Assembly (NCBI RefSeq): GCF_026344135.1
Contig: NZ_JAPKNA010000002.1
Span: 186,001 to 250,000, forward strand
Origin: Alcaligenes parafaecalis
GTDB taxonomy: Bacteria; Pseudomonadota; Gammaproteobacteria; Burkholderiales; Burkholderiaceae_B
DNA: 64,000 nucleotides
Direction of reading: 5' to 3'
Shown here: one piece after another, positions 44,443-53,209 of the stretch
How the letters are laid out: each line of letters opens with the position of its first letter
How positions within the stretch are numbered: position 1 is the first letter of the stretch
The notes under the pieces: generated by a model
Seen by the model: only the letters and a program-made list of their open reading frames with translations
The model's database searches: none
Told to the model about the DNA's origin: nothing
Translations under genes and position numbers: made by a program

Positions 44443-46260
44443 ATGAGCCATGGTTTTATGGAGCTAGATGGTTTTGTGATATCAAAGCCAGAGAGAAATT
44501 TATTTTCTTTTCGCAATATATTTAGCCTTTCTGGACAAAAAGAATATTTAATATTTGCAGATGGATTGGTGAATGGAAAAGAAATTCGTATAGATCGTTT
44601 GTCTGGCTCTACGATTGATGCTGATGGAGTTGATCTAGAGAGTTTAGTCGAAGATCAATCCGAAGGGGCATGGGTTAGGCTAATCTTTAATCGAGAAAAG
44701 CAGGAAGTAACGATTAATACAGATTTTTTGGGTTTTTACAGACTTTTTTATACTCTTCCTGAAAATAATAGTGCGGGTGTATTTGCAATAAGTAATAGGT
44801 TCGATCATTTGGCTGATTTTTTGCGGAAGAATAAAGCGAGTTTGATGTTGGATTCAGATTTTCTTCTCCCGACATTAGGCTCTTGTGATTTGTTTTTTAA
44901 CCATCCCTATTCGGATGATACTAGCTGTAGTTCTATAAAAACATTGGGGGTCGGTGAATCAATTGTAGTTGGCAGAAGAGAGGTTTCTATACGGAAGAAT
45001 CAAGCATCAATGCTTGTGGTTAGTGGGGGGGCTAGTTATAAGGATCTTCTGGGAATAGGTATAGAACGGGCCGTTTCAAAGATAAAAAATATATCAGCCA
45101 ATATTGATACCAGTCAAACCTTGATTTCTATGTCTGGGGGCAAAGATTCGAGGACTTGTCTTGCTATTTATTTGGCAGCAATGGGGCATAAAGGCCTTTC
45201 TTTGACTTCGAAAAATCCTGATTTAATAGAGAACAAAGAATCTAGGAAGACGGTAGAGGCAGATTTTAATATAGCTAGTTTTATCGGGAATTTTTATAAA
45301 ATTAAACCAGCAGGCTCAGATACGAGGGAGCGAGTTTATTGTAGTTATGAAGACTCTCTAGATCACTGGATGTCTCATAATTCAAATAATTATTTTTCAT
45401 ATTTTTACCCTGCTTCGAGTTATATAAAAGGAGGGGCTGCCAATTGTTATCTCGATATTATGGGAGGGGGAGGGGAGGTTTTAAGGAAATCGGAGCTTTA
45501 TGATCGTTTGCTTCGAATTGCTGACGGAAAGGTTAAGTTTGAAAATGTTGCTCAATCTGTTGAAACTGATTTATCAAAGATTTTTAGATTGTTGGTGAAA
45601 GGATTGCCTAGGGATTCTAGATTCATGTCGGCGATGGATTATTTTGTTCATAACATGAAAAAAATCCCTGGTGAAAATATTGAAGAGATGTTGAATAATA
45701 GGTATCTACTGCGTAGAAATAATAGGCATTTTGGTATTCAAAGAAGAGCGGCAAAAAATGGAAGATTTATTTGTTTGCCATTAGTTCAGCCTGAGTTTTA
45801 TTGGGCGGCAAATAAAATAGATTTAAATTTGAAGAAAAATGGAAAACTCATCTTTGATATTATTAATGAATGTCGGCCTGATTTAAATATGTTTGATTAT
45901 CAGTCGGGATGGTGGAGTCGGGAAGTTACAAAATCTGGTCCAGAGATTGGGCTGGATATAATGGCAAAATCTGTTGGAAGGACTGTTTATGGAAAGAGAT
46001 TGAGGGAGAGGCGTAGTATCACGCTGGATGTAAATGCTCCCGTTGAAAATAGAGCGGTAGATGACTACGTGTTAGGGAAAATAAAAACAAATATAGGGCT
46101 ATTAAGAGACGCGGGTTTAGTGGGGGAGGTATTGGAGAATTATTTATATAAAAAAGTTGCAGCTAATCGATCGTTGGCTGGGTTGGTTTTAGTTAAAACA
46201 GAAAGTGCTGTTCAGGTTGCAAGAGATTCAGGTTTTTCTATAAAAGAAAAAATAATTTAA
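44443..46260 (+). CDS. Asparagine-synthase-like amidotransferase without a glutaminase nucleophile
   Basis: The 605-residue protein has the AsnB layout: a degenerate N-terminal Ntn-like part (TDFLGFYRLFYT) and a PP-loop ATP pyrophosphatase domain with SGGKDS at 231-236. AsnB-type enzymes need Cys at position 2 to use glutamine, but this one begins MSHGFM, so it probably uses free ammonia or another amine. In polysaccharide loci this family (for example WbpS of Pseudomonas aeruginosa) turns uronic acids into uronamides, so ManNAcA is a natural target. The start immediately follows the previous stop. Two counted 60-base lines are 32% and 35% GC, far below the neighbours, suggesting separate transfer. 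Confidence 0.8.
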   Translation: MSHGFMELDGFVISKPERNLFSFRNIFSLSGQKEYLIFADGLVNGKEIRIDRLSGSTIDADGVDLESLVEDQSEGAWVRLIFNREKQEVTINTDFLGFYRLFYTLPENNSAGVFAISNRFDHLADFLRKNKASLMLDSDFLLPTLGSCDLFFNHPYSDDTSCSSIKTLGVGESIVVGRREVSIRKNQASMLVVSGGASYKDLLGIGIERAVSKIKNISANIDTSQTLISMSGGKDSRTCLAIYLAAMGHKGLSLTSKNPDLIENKESRKTVEADFNIASFIGNFYKIKPAGSDTRERVYCSYEDSLDHWMSHNSNNYFSYFYPASSYIKGGAANCYLDIMGGGGEVLRKSELYDRLLRIADGKVKFENVAQSVETDLSKIFRLLVKGLPRDSRFMSAMDYFVHNMKKIPGENIEEMLNNRYLLRRNNRHFGIQRRAAKNGRFICLPLVQPEFYWAANKIDLNLKKNGKLIFDIINECRPDLNMFDYQSGWWSREVTKSGPEIGLDIMAKSVGRTVYGKRLRERRSITLDVNAPVENRAVDDYVLGKIKTNIGLLRDAGLVGEVLENYLYKKVAANRSLAGLVLVKTESAVQVARDSGFSIKEKII

Positions 46261-46279
46261 ATAAAGAGGGTAATGGCTA

Positions 46280-47845
46280 ATGCCGGATATTGATGAGGTG
46301 CTTTTAAAAGAAATAAAGCTAAAGTATAGGCTTGTTCTTGGTGGTGATTATGAGCAATTGAAGGCAGAAGGTTTTATTCCTCGTCCGGGTGTTAAGCCCA
46401 TTAAATTAGCACTGCCTTTTAAATGGAGATATCCTGATAGAAATGTGGAGTTTACTCTGCATTCTTGGCGGTTTTTAAATCCATTGCTTAGTAAGTTTTT
46501 GTCAAGCTCTGATACTTCATATTTGATAGAAGCGCTTGAGTACGTTAAGAATTGGCAATCTTATAAAACGTCGGAAGATAAAAAAAGTCAATTTCTTTGG
46601 TACGATATGGCGGTGGGGCTGAGGTCTATTATATTAGGGTTTTTTTTAGAGCTTTATAAAAAAAATATTCTCCCCCTTGATGATGGGGATTTTCTTTTAT
46701 TGAGTGATTTAGCAACTGAGCATATAGATAATTTATCTTGTGAAAAAAATATTACAGCTGGTAATCATGCTTTGTATCAGGTAATGGGCTTGAGGATTTT
46801 ATCTTTGTCTGTAGGTCAAGGTGAGAGGTTTTTGGGTTATTGCACTTCCATCTTGGAAAATCTTATCTCGCTAAGTTTCGATAAATACTCGGTAAATAAT
46901 GAAAACTCACCTTTTTATCACGGCTACAACGTAGAGCTATTGTCTAGAATGAGATGCGGGGTTTTTCCTGGCTTAGATGAAAAAATAAATAATATTATTC
47001 GTGACGGCTCTGCTATTACTGGGTGGCTAACAGGTATTGATGGTAAATATTATTCCGTAGGGGACTCTGAGGGGGAGGGGAAGCCTATAAAAAGTGCTGG
47101 CCCATTTGATCTTATTCAGTCAAGAGTTAAGCATGTCCACAAGGATCTTAGCCCTTCTGGCTATCTTGCTGTTAGGACGCATCCGCGTATTGATGTTTTA
47201 GATAGTTTTTCTCTTCTTTTCCATGCCACTAACAGCAGCTATGTTCATGCTCATGCGGATCATCTTTCTTTCGTGGTCTTCCTAAGAGGCCAGGAGTTGA
47301 TTACTGATCCCGGTAAATATACTTACGAGTATGGAGCATGGCGTGATTATTTTATATCGGATAAAGCCCACAATGTTATTGGTTTGAGTGACCGCATTTT
47401 TCTTCCTAAAGATATCTCTCTGGGTGCTGCTAGCATCGACCCTATTGAGTTGGGAGAGGACTTTTACCGTCTTTCGGGCTCTGTAAGGAAATCAGAAGAT
47501 TTTTCATTTTCCAGGAATCTGCTATATAGGCCGGAGTGTGGGTTGTTTCTCCATGATACTGTTTGCAACCAAACCTCCTCAAATTCCGAGATGAGATTCC
47601 ATTTTGGAAAAGATATAAGCGCTATTTTTGAAGATGGTCTTGTTGTCTTGAAAAAAGATAAAAATTTGTTGGCTATTTTAAAGCCACAAAATAATTATAA
47701 TTCTATTTCTATAAGACGTGGTGAAGAGGCTGGGTTTGGTTGGGCTAGTAAGCATTATAATAAAAAATTTGAAATAGATGTTTTGGTTATAGAATATGCT
47801 GCAAATGTTTCTGAAATAATTACAGAAATTTTATTTAAGAGCTGA
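46280..47845 (+). CDS. Heparinase II/III-like protein 1
   Basis: This 521-residue protein has a helical N-terminal half, as in the alpha/alpha toroid of these lyases, and a C-terminal heparinase II/III beta domain. The signature region is HAHADHLSFVVFLRGQELITDPGKYTY (His323, His325, Asp327, His328; described in parts) followed by DKAHNVIGL. Proven relatives cleave uronic-acid polysaccharides by beta-elimination. I see no N-terminal signal peptide, so it may act in the cytoplasm on the nascent polymer or act as an epimerase-like or editing enzyme. It is AT-rich like its neighbours. Confidence 0.8.
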   Translation: MPDIDEVLLKEIKLKYRLVLGGDYEQLKAEGFIPRPGVKPIKLALPFKWRYPDRNVEFTLHSWRFLNPLLSKFLSSSDTSYLIEALEYVKNWQSYKTSEDKKSQFLWYDMAVGLRSIILGFFLELYKKNILPLDDGDFLLLSDLATEHIDNLSCEKNITAGNHALYQVMGLRILSLSVGQGERFLGYCTSILENLISLSFDKYSVNNENSPFYHGYNVELLSRMRCGVFPGLDEKINNIIRDGSAITGWLTGIDGKYYSVGDSEGEGKPIKSAGPFDLIQSRVKHVHKDLSPSGYLAVRTHPRIDVLDSFSLLFHATNSSYVHAHADHLSFVVFLRGQELITDPGKYTYEYGAWRDYFISDKAHNVIGLSDRIFLPKDISLGAASIDPIELGEDFYRLSGSVRKSEDFSFSRNLLYRPECGLFLHDTVCNQTSSNSEMRFHFGKDISAIFEDGLVVLKKDKNLLAILKPQNNYNSISIRRGEEAGFGWASKHYNKKFEIDVLVIEYAANVSEIITEILFKS

Positions 47846-47863
47846 TTTTTTGACGGAATCATT

Positions 47864-49921
47864 GTGAATAAATATTTTCTGGCAATAAAAGATAAGGCGC
47901 AAAAAAATAAAAATAATAAAAAATTATTTGTAGATTTTTATAGAATACGAAGAAAATTGGCTTTCGATATACCTTTTGTTTCATTGGGGAAAGATGATTT
48001 TTTGAAAATTAGAAATTTTCAGTCTCCTTATCCTTATGAGATTTGGGTTTTATGGGCTTTAGAGGATAGGGTATTTTCCTTTCTTGATGTTGAGGATTGT
48101 GTTGATTTTCTTGAGCGAGATGTCGAGGCCTTAGCCTCTCTGCCGGATTATCGCTATTCCTATAGGCTGGATTTAAAGTTTTCTCATATCGTACGTATTT
48201 TAAGTTCGGTATTAAATAACTGTATTTATATAAGTGATAATTTTCGTTCTAAATTGATTGGTGGGTTAGAGCGCGCGGTGTCTATTGGGCTTCCGATTTA
48301 TGAGGCAGAGTATAAGTATATAGAAACGCCTGAGGATATTTTGCGGCAGCCAAACCCTGATCGGTATTTGCATAATATTGCAGTGATTGGCACTGCTATG
48401 CTTGCGCTTGCAGCGACTGCAATTAATCACCCCTCTTCTTCTAATTTAAATAGAAAAGTAAATATTTTATTTCAGGCTATTTTTGAATTAAGAGGGGGCG
48501 GTCACACAGAAGGGGTTTCTTATGACGGGTATATTCTTGATTTTTTTCTGGATTGGTTAAAAGAACAGCCTTCTGCTGTGCGGATGGATTTTTTGAATCA
48601 TCCCGAGCTACATAGAATCTGCCATCAAGCGATTTTGCTTTCTGCGCCAGGTGACATAATGAACACGGCTTCGATTGGAGATGTAGAGCCATTTCATATG
48701 CCGTTTATATGGTCAGCTATTGCTAAGTTACAAAACTTTCAACCTCACTCCACTTTAGCTTGGGCGTTATCTGCATGTGATTGTAAGCAATTGAGAGCTG
48801 ATGCTTTGCGGGTTCTAGCATATACGGAGACGATGGAAGGCAATGCGAGAACTTTGCCAAATGATGAGCTCGTTAATTATGCTGTGATGCTGCGCTCTGG
48901 TTATGAGGCAGATGCCTTGGCTGTGGCCATCGGACTTAATCGCTCTTCTATGGGGCACATACAGTGTGACAATGGTTCCCTAGTGCTAGGGATGAGTAAA
49001 AGATGGTGGATAGATGATCCTGGCTACCAACAGTATGCGGAAAGCTCAGAGCGGGAGTTCACGGTTGGATATACAGCGCATAACACTCCTGTAATTAATG
49101 GAGTAGGGCAGAGCTTTAAAAAAGGTAAACAAATACTTCAAGGCCTCCCCAACCCCTCATTGCAGGTTAAGTTTGTCGTCTTGGACTTGACTGATTGCTA
49201 CCCTGCTGAGGCTAAGGCGCTACGGGTGTGGCGTGCTGTTTGGCTAGTTCGGGATCAGCATGTTGTTGTGTGCGATTTTGTTCAATCAGATGCTCCTTCG
49301 AGGTTGGGCTGGCATTGGCACGGGCATCCTTCCTTATTTTGGGGGATGTCCTTTGGGGGAATGAGTTTGCAGTCCGAGGAAAGTCCTAGTGATCAACTGC
49401 ATGTTATGAGCCCGCAGATGGAATTGGGGCTGCGAGACCTGCACCGATTGCCGGGTTCCCGTGGGCAGCAAACGATTTGCCGGAGCGTTTTAGCCCCTGA
49501 GAATGTAGCTGTCTGGTGGGTGTTTTCCAGAAAATCACAGCGTCCTGTGCTCAGTATCAATCAAGACTCTTTTGAGGTCGATGGAACGCGTGTTTCGTTG
49601 GGCAACTGCAAATTCATGTCTGAACATGCCGTGAGTTTTTTGCCTTCGGAGCACGAGCCAGTGGGAGTGCTTGCATGGCGTAGAGAACATTCCGTCTATG
49701 TGATTTGCAGGGCTAATCCCGTGCATTTTTCAGGTGAAGTTGAGTATGCGTATTATTTGATGGCTGACGGTAAGAGGGTGCTGGCTCAGTGGTATGGGCC
49801 AGATGATCGAGTTGTCTTGGATATACCAGTTGGGTGTAGGCAGTCCTTATTGAAAGTGCATGGTTTTGTGCGAGAAAAAGCGAATCCAGATCGGAGAGTA
49901 ATGAGAGTCGTATCAGTGTGA
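47864..49921 (+). CDS. Heparinase II/III-like protein 2
   Basis: The product has 685 residues from a GTG start. The helical first half (about 50-330) includes GGGHTEGVSYDGYILDFFLDWL. The beta-domain signature near residue 380 reads KRWWIDDPGYQQY and then GYTAHNTPVINGVGQ. It is only distantly similar to the preceding protein, so the two are not a recent duplication. No signal peptide is seen. Base composition changes inside the gene: the first third is AT-rich like the two genes before it, and from roughly 48.8 kb onward it approaches the GC of the rest of the locus. This suggests a recombination junction within or near the gene. Confidence 0.8.
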   Translation: MNKYFLAIKDKAQKNKNNKKLFVDFYRIRRKLAFDIPFVSLGKDDFLKIRNFQSPYPYEIWVLWALEDRVFSFLDVEDCVDFLERDVEALASLPDYRYSYRLDLKFSHIVRILSSVLNNCIYISDNFRSKLIGGLERAVSIGLPIYEAEYKYIETPEDILRQPNPDRYLHNIAVIGTAMLALAATAINHPSSSNLNRKVNILFQAIFELRGGGHTEGVSYDGYILDFFLDWLKEQPSAVRMDFLNHPELHRICHQAILLSAPGDIMNTASIGDVEPFHMPFIWSAIAKLQNFQPHSTLAWALSACDCKQLRADALRVLAYTETMEGNARTLPNDELVNYAVMLRSGYEADALAVAIGLNRSSMGHIQCDNGSLVLGMSKRWWIDDPGYQQYAESSEREFTVGYTAHNTPVINGVGQSFKKGKQILQGLPNPSLQVKFVVLDLTDCYPAEAKALRVWRAVWLVRDQHVVVCDFVQSDAPSRLGWHWHGHPSLFWGMSFGGMSLQSEESPSDQLHVMSPQMELGLRDLHRLPGSRGQQTICRSVLAPENVAVWWVFSRKSQRPVLSINQDSFEVDGTRVSLGNCKFMSEHAVSFLPSEHEPVGVLAWRREHSVYVICRANPVHFSGEVEYAYYLMADGKRVLAQWYGPDDRVVLDIPVGCRQSLLKVHGFVREKANPDRRVMRVVSV

Positions 49922-49955
49922 AAGGCCCCTCTTGATTTGTAGATCTGGCATTTTG

Positions 49956-50909
49956 ATGAAACACCGTTATATATTGCTGACCGTAGATACTGAGGCTCTA
50001 TGCAGACGCGCAGAGGATAACCATGTCCAACGCCTGGTCTGGGGCGAACACCCCACCGGAACTGCAGGCATCCGCGAAATGAGCGCCATTGGTGACGAGT
50101 TCGGCGCCAAGCATGTCTTCTTTGTAGACTTATGCGCCACGCTTACACAGCAAGCCGAGATGCTGGAAGCAGTTCGCTGGCTGGATCAGCAAGGTCAGGA
50201 TGTGCAACTACACGCCCATCCTGAAACCTTGCCCAAGTCTTTCTGGGCCAAACATCGTTTGCCTGCCACTCCCGGTTTGATGAACCAATACAAAGACCAG
50301 AGCCGCGCCGAATTTGTCTTCCGACACTTCGGCAAGCTGATCTCCGACGTTACAGGCAAACCCATCCTGGCCCATCGTGCAGGCTCGTTCCGCTGGAATG
50401 CCCTCACAATCCGAGCTTTGCAGGCTGTCGGTATTCCTCTGTCGTTCAACCAGTCCATGCGGGCCGCCTTGTTGAAACGCTGCCCACTCGGCCAGCCCGA
50501 CTGCTTGCCTTATGCCTGGTCGAACGGAACGATTGAAGTCCCGGTAACAGAGCGTTTTACGCCCGGTGTGCCCGATGGCAAACCAGATCGCTGGTCCAGC
50601 CTGACGTATCCGGAGTCTTCTTATTTTCAATTTGGTTCGCGGCCTACGACTTTCTGGAAGGATCCTTTGTGGTCCTTGCCCAAGGTCTCGGTGGTGTTGA
50701 TGCATTCGTGGTCCTTGCTGGACCCGGATGAAAACGGTCATTTCCAGTACACCAACGACCGTCTGCTGGAGGGCTACCGCCTTTTCATGCAACGAGTTGT
50801 TAAGGACTACGACGTGATCACCACAGCGGATTTTTTAGATCTGCAGGCGCGGGGTAAAATCCGTCTTTCGCGAACAGTTAACTTAGAGCAGGTAGAAACA
50901 CAGGTATGA
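49956..50909 (+). CDS. Polysaccharide deacetylase-like (NodB-type) protein 1
   Basis: This 317-residue protein starts MKHRYILLTVDTEAL and has a NodB-like barrel. Asp11 in TVDTEA matches the catalytic-base position of the TFDDG motif, but the second Asp is replaced by Thr. The metal-binding H-x-x-x-H motif appears instead as QLHAHPE (His86, His88), and the later motif as AHRAGSFRWN (His140). Such variants are found in CE4-like and WalW-like proteins of polysaccharide loci. It has no signal peptide, so any deacetylation would be cytoplasmic. The frame opens at 49932, but the ATG at 49956 fits the family start. It is the first of a tandem pair. Confidence 0.82.
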   Translation: MKHRYILLTVDTEALCRRAEDNHVQRLVWGEHPTGTAGIREMSAIGDEFGAKHVFFVDLCATLTQQAEMLEAVRWLDQQGQDVQLHAHPETLPKSFWAKHRLPATPGLMNQYKDQSRAEFVFRHFGKLISDVTGKPILAHRAGSFRWNALTIRALQAVGIPLSFNQSMRAALLKRCPLGQPDCLPYAWSNGTIEVPVTERFTPGVPDGKPDRWSSLTYPESSYFQFGSRPTTFWKDPLWSLPKVSVVLMHSWSLLDPDENGHFQYTNDRLLEGYRLFMQRVVKDYDVITTADFLDLQARGKIRLSRTVNLEQVETQV

Positions 50910-51886
50910 GGGATCGCTACGCAATGATTACGGTCGACACAGAGGCGCTGCCAAAGCGCGCCTCTGACGACCATGTTAATCGTCTGATCTGGGGGCGATT
51001 TCCAAAGGGTACGGCCGGTGTCGCCGAGATGTGCAAGATCGGTGATGAATTCGGCGTCAAGCATGTGTTCTTTACGGATTTGTGCGGGGCTTATTCCCGG
51101 CTGGATGAACTGAAAGAAGTCATGCGCTGGCTGGACGAGCAAGGTCAGGATGTGCAGTTGCATACTCACCCTGAATACTTGCCCGACAGCTTCTGGAAAG
51201 AGCATGGTTTGTCTAACCGCCCGCAGTACATGAACCAGTACACCGAGCAGGCTCGTGCAGAGTTTGTATTCAAGCATTTTGCGGGTTTGATGTCCGAGGT
51301 GACGGGCAAGCCGGTTCTGGCGCACCGTGCCGGATCGTTTCGATGGAATGCAGACACGATTCGTGCGTTGAAGGCAGTGGGTATTCCTTTGTCCTTCAAC
51401 AATTCTGTATGCGCTGTCCATAACAATCAATGCATTTACAGCAAGCCCACGAATAATCCTTTTGCTTGGTCCAATGGCGTGATCGAAGTGCCTATGACCG
51501 AGAAACGGATTCTAGGTAAGGTAGGCAAGCCAGAGTGGTGGGCTCGCCTTACTTACCCAGAGTCCAGCTATTTCCGCTTCCGCCCCTGGTGGGGGCAGTT
51601 GTTGTTGAATACGCTTAGCGGTAACCCTTCGTTTGCGGTTTTCTTGCTGCATTCCTGGTCTTTGCTGTTTTGGGACGAGAACGGTCTGGGCGAGTACCGA
51701 GACGATAGTCGCATGGAAGGCTACCGCAAGTTGCTGGCGCGTCTGACTAAAGACTATGACGTGATTACGACGGCGGAGTTTCTGGATTTGAAGGCCAGAG
51801 GCAAGATTGTTGTGCCTGATACGGTGGACTTGTCGCTGGCAGAGCTGCAAGTAGAACCGGACAATAAAATTCAGAAAAAGGCCTGA
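50906..51886 (+). CDS. Polysaccharide deacetylase-like (NodB-type) protein 2
   Basis: This is a 326-residue paralogue of the preceding gene, aligning along its whole length with the same motif spacing: TVDTEAL at residues 9-15, QLHTHPE with His86/His88, and AHRAGSFRWNADTIRAL. It starts in an ATGA overlap with the upstream gene. The C-terminal tail differs, and the centre holds SVCAVHNNQCIYSKPTN in place of the first copy's sequence, so specificity may differ. The two may act as a heteromer or on two sugars of the repeat unit; that is inference. Confidence 0.83.
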   Translation: MRDRYAMITVDTEALPKRASDDHVNRLIWGRFPKGTAGVAEMCKIGDEFGVKHVFFTDLCGAYSRLDELKEVMRWLDEQGQDVQLHTHPEYLPDSFWKEHGLSNRPQYMNQYTEQARAEFVFKHFAGLMSEVTGKPVLAHRAGSFRWNADTIRALKAVGIPLSFNNSVCAVHNNQCIYSKPTNNPFAWSNGVIEVPMTEKRILGKVGKPEWWARLTYPESSYFRFRPWWGQLLLNTLSGNPSFAVFLLHSWSLLFWDENGLGEYRDDSRMEGYRKLLARLTKDYDVITTAEFLDLKARGKIVVPDTVDLSLAELQVEPDNKIQKKA

Positions 51887-51892
51887 GGAAAA

Positions 51893-53209
51893 ATGCTCTT
51901 TAAGTTATGGCGTGGGCTGTTGCGTGAGCCTTGGATGGCTCTGAGCCGGCGGTTGACCTTGTTTACGGTGCGTCGGCAAACCCGGCGCGGCCAGCGTCGC
52001 GAGACACCTTATGAGCCCGTGCCAGGACGTTTGCTGTATGTACCTGCCAGCGCCTTGCCTTATCACATCAGTGGGTACACGACCCGCACCCATGAAATCA
52101 TCCGCGCCATGCAGGCGGCAGGCGGGGATATTTGTGTACTGACGCGCCCGGGCTATCCCTGGGATCGTAAAGACAGGCTGGTAGATGCCGAGCAAGATGA
52201 AACCTTGGTGGATGGAGTGCGTTATGCGCATGCTCGCAATCCGTCCAACAAGCGCCCCGTCATGCAGTTCGCCATAGAAGCCGCCACCTCTATCGCCCAG
52301 GAAGCCATCAAGCAACGCGTCGCTGTCATTCACGCCGCTTCCAATCACGTTAACGCTTTACCTGCCTTGATTGCTGCCCGTCAGCTAGGCATTCCGTTTC
52401 AATACGAAATGCGTGGCTTGTGGGAGTTAAGTCGTGCATCTCGCATGCCGGAGTTTCGCGATTCTCAAGGTTTCAAACAAGGTCTGGAGCTGGAAGGTCT
52501 GGTTGCCAGTCAGGCAGATCGTTTGTTCGTCATTTCCGAGCAATTGGGCCAATACGCCCGTGAACATTGGAACGTGGATCCTGCCCGCATGGGTCTGATG
52601 CCCAATTGCGTTGATCCATCCCGTTTTGCTCCCGGTGCCGCTCAGGATGTACAGCCCAATACCATTGTTTATGCCGGTTCCCTGATTGTTTATGAAGGGC
52701 TGGATGTCTTGATTGATGCTGTGGCTGATCTGGCTGGCCGTGGCAAGGATATCACCCTGACTATTATTGGAGACGGGGAAGCGCGTGCACAGTTACAAGC
52801 CCAGGTGCAGAGCCTGGGTATGGAAAAGCATGTGCTGTTTGCAGGTCGTGTCTCGCCGGATGAGGCTCGTGCTTTGCAAACCAAGGCCGCCTTGGTCTGC
52901 ATTCCTCGTCGTCCCTTTGAAGTGTGCCGTATTGTGCCTCCCATCAAGCTGGTTGAGGCTATGGCGATGGGCAAGCCTGTCTTGGTGCCGGATTTGCCGG
53001 TGTTTCAGGATGAGGTGGGCCCTTGCCGTTCGGTACGTTTTTTTAAAGCGGGTGATGTGCAGGATTTAGCCCGCGTGCTGGATGAGACTTTGCAGGCTGG
53101 CCCGGAAGCCTTGGCCCAGGATGGTGTTCTGGCGCGTGAAGAAGCGGTTGCGCGTCGTAGCTGGGCAGACTTTGTGGTGCATGCTTTGCCTGCCGGGGTT
53201 CGTTCATGA
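51893..53209 (+). CDS. Glycosyltransferase family 4 protein
   Basis: This 438-residue GT-B enzyme has the N-terminal HISGYTTRTHEIIRAMQAAG, typical of GT4 acceptor domains, and the C-terminal donor site YAGSLIVYEGLDVLIDA, GDGEARAQLQAQV, with IVPPIKLVEAMAMGKPVLV supplying the E-x7-E type region. It starts 6 bases after the deacetylase-like gene and ends in an overlap with the next glycosyltransferase. It should add one sugar of the capsule repeat or linker from a nucleotide sugar with retention of configuration. Confidence 0.9.
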   Translation: MLFKLWRGLLREPWMALSRRLTLFTVRRQTRRGQRRETPYEPVPGRLLYVPASALPYHISGYTTRTHEIIRAMQAAGGDICVLTRPGYPWDRKDRLVDAEQDETLVDGVRYAHARNPSNKRPVMQFAIEAATSIAQEAIKQRVAVIHAASNHVNALPALIAARQLGIPFQYEMRGLWELSRASRMPEFRDSQGFKQGLELEGLVASQADRLFVISEQLGQYAREHWNVDPARMGLMPNCVDPSRFAPGAAQDVQPNTIVYAGSLIVYEGLDVLIDAVADLAGRGKDITLTIIGDGEARAQLQAQVQSLGMEKHVLFAGRVSPDEARALQTKAALVCIPRRPFEVCRIVPPIKLVEAMAMGKPVLVPDLPVFQDEVGPCRSVRFFKAGDVQDLARVLDETLQAGPEALAQDGVLAREEAVARRSWADFVVHALPAGVRS

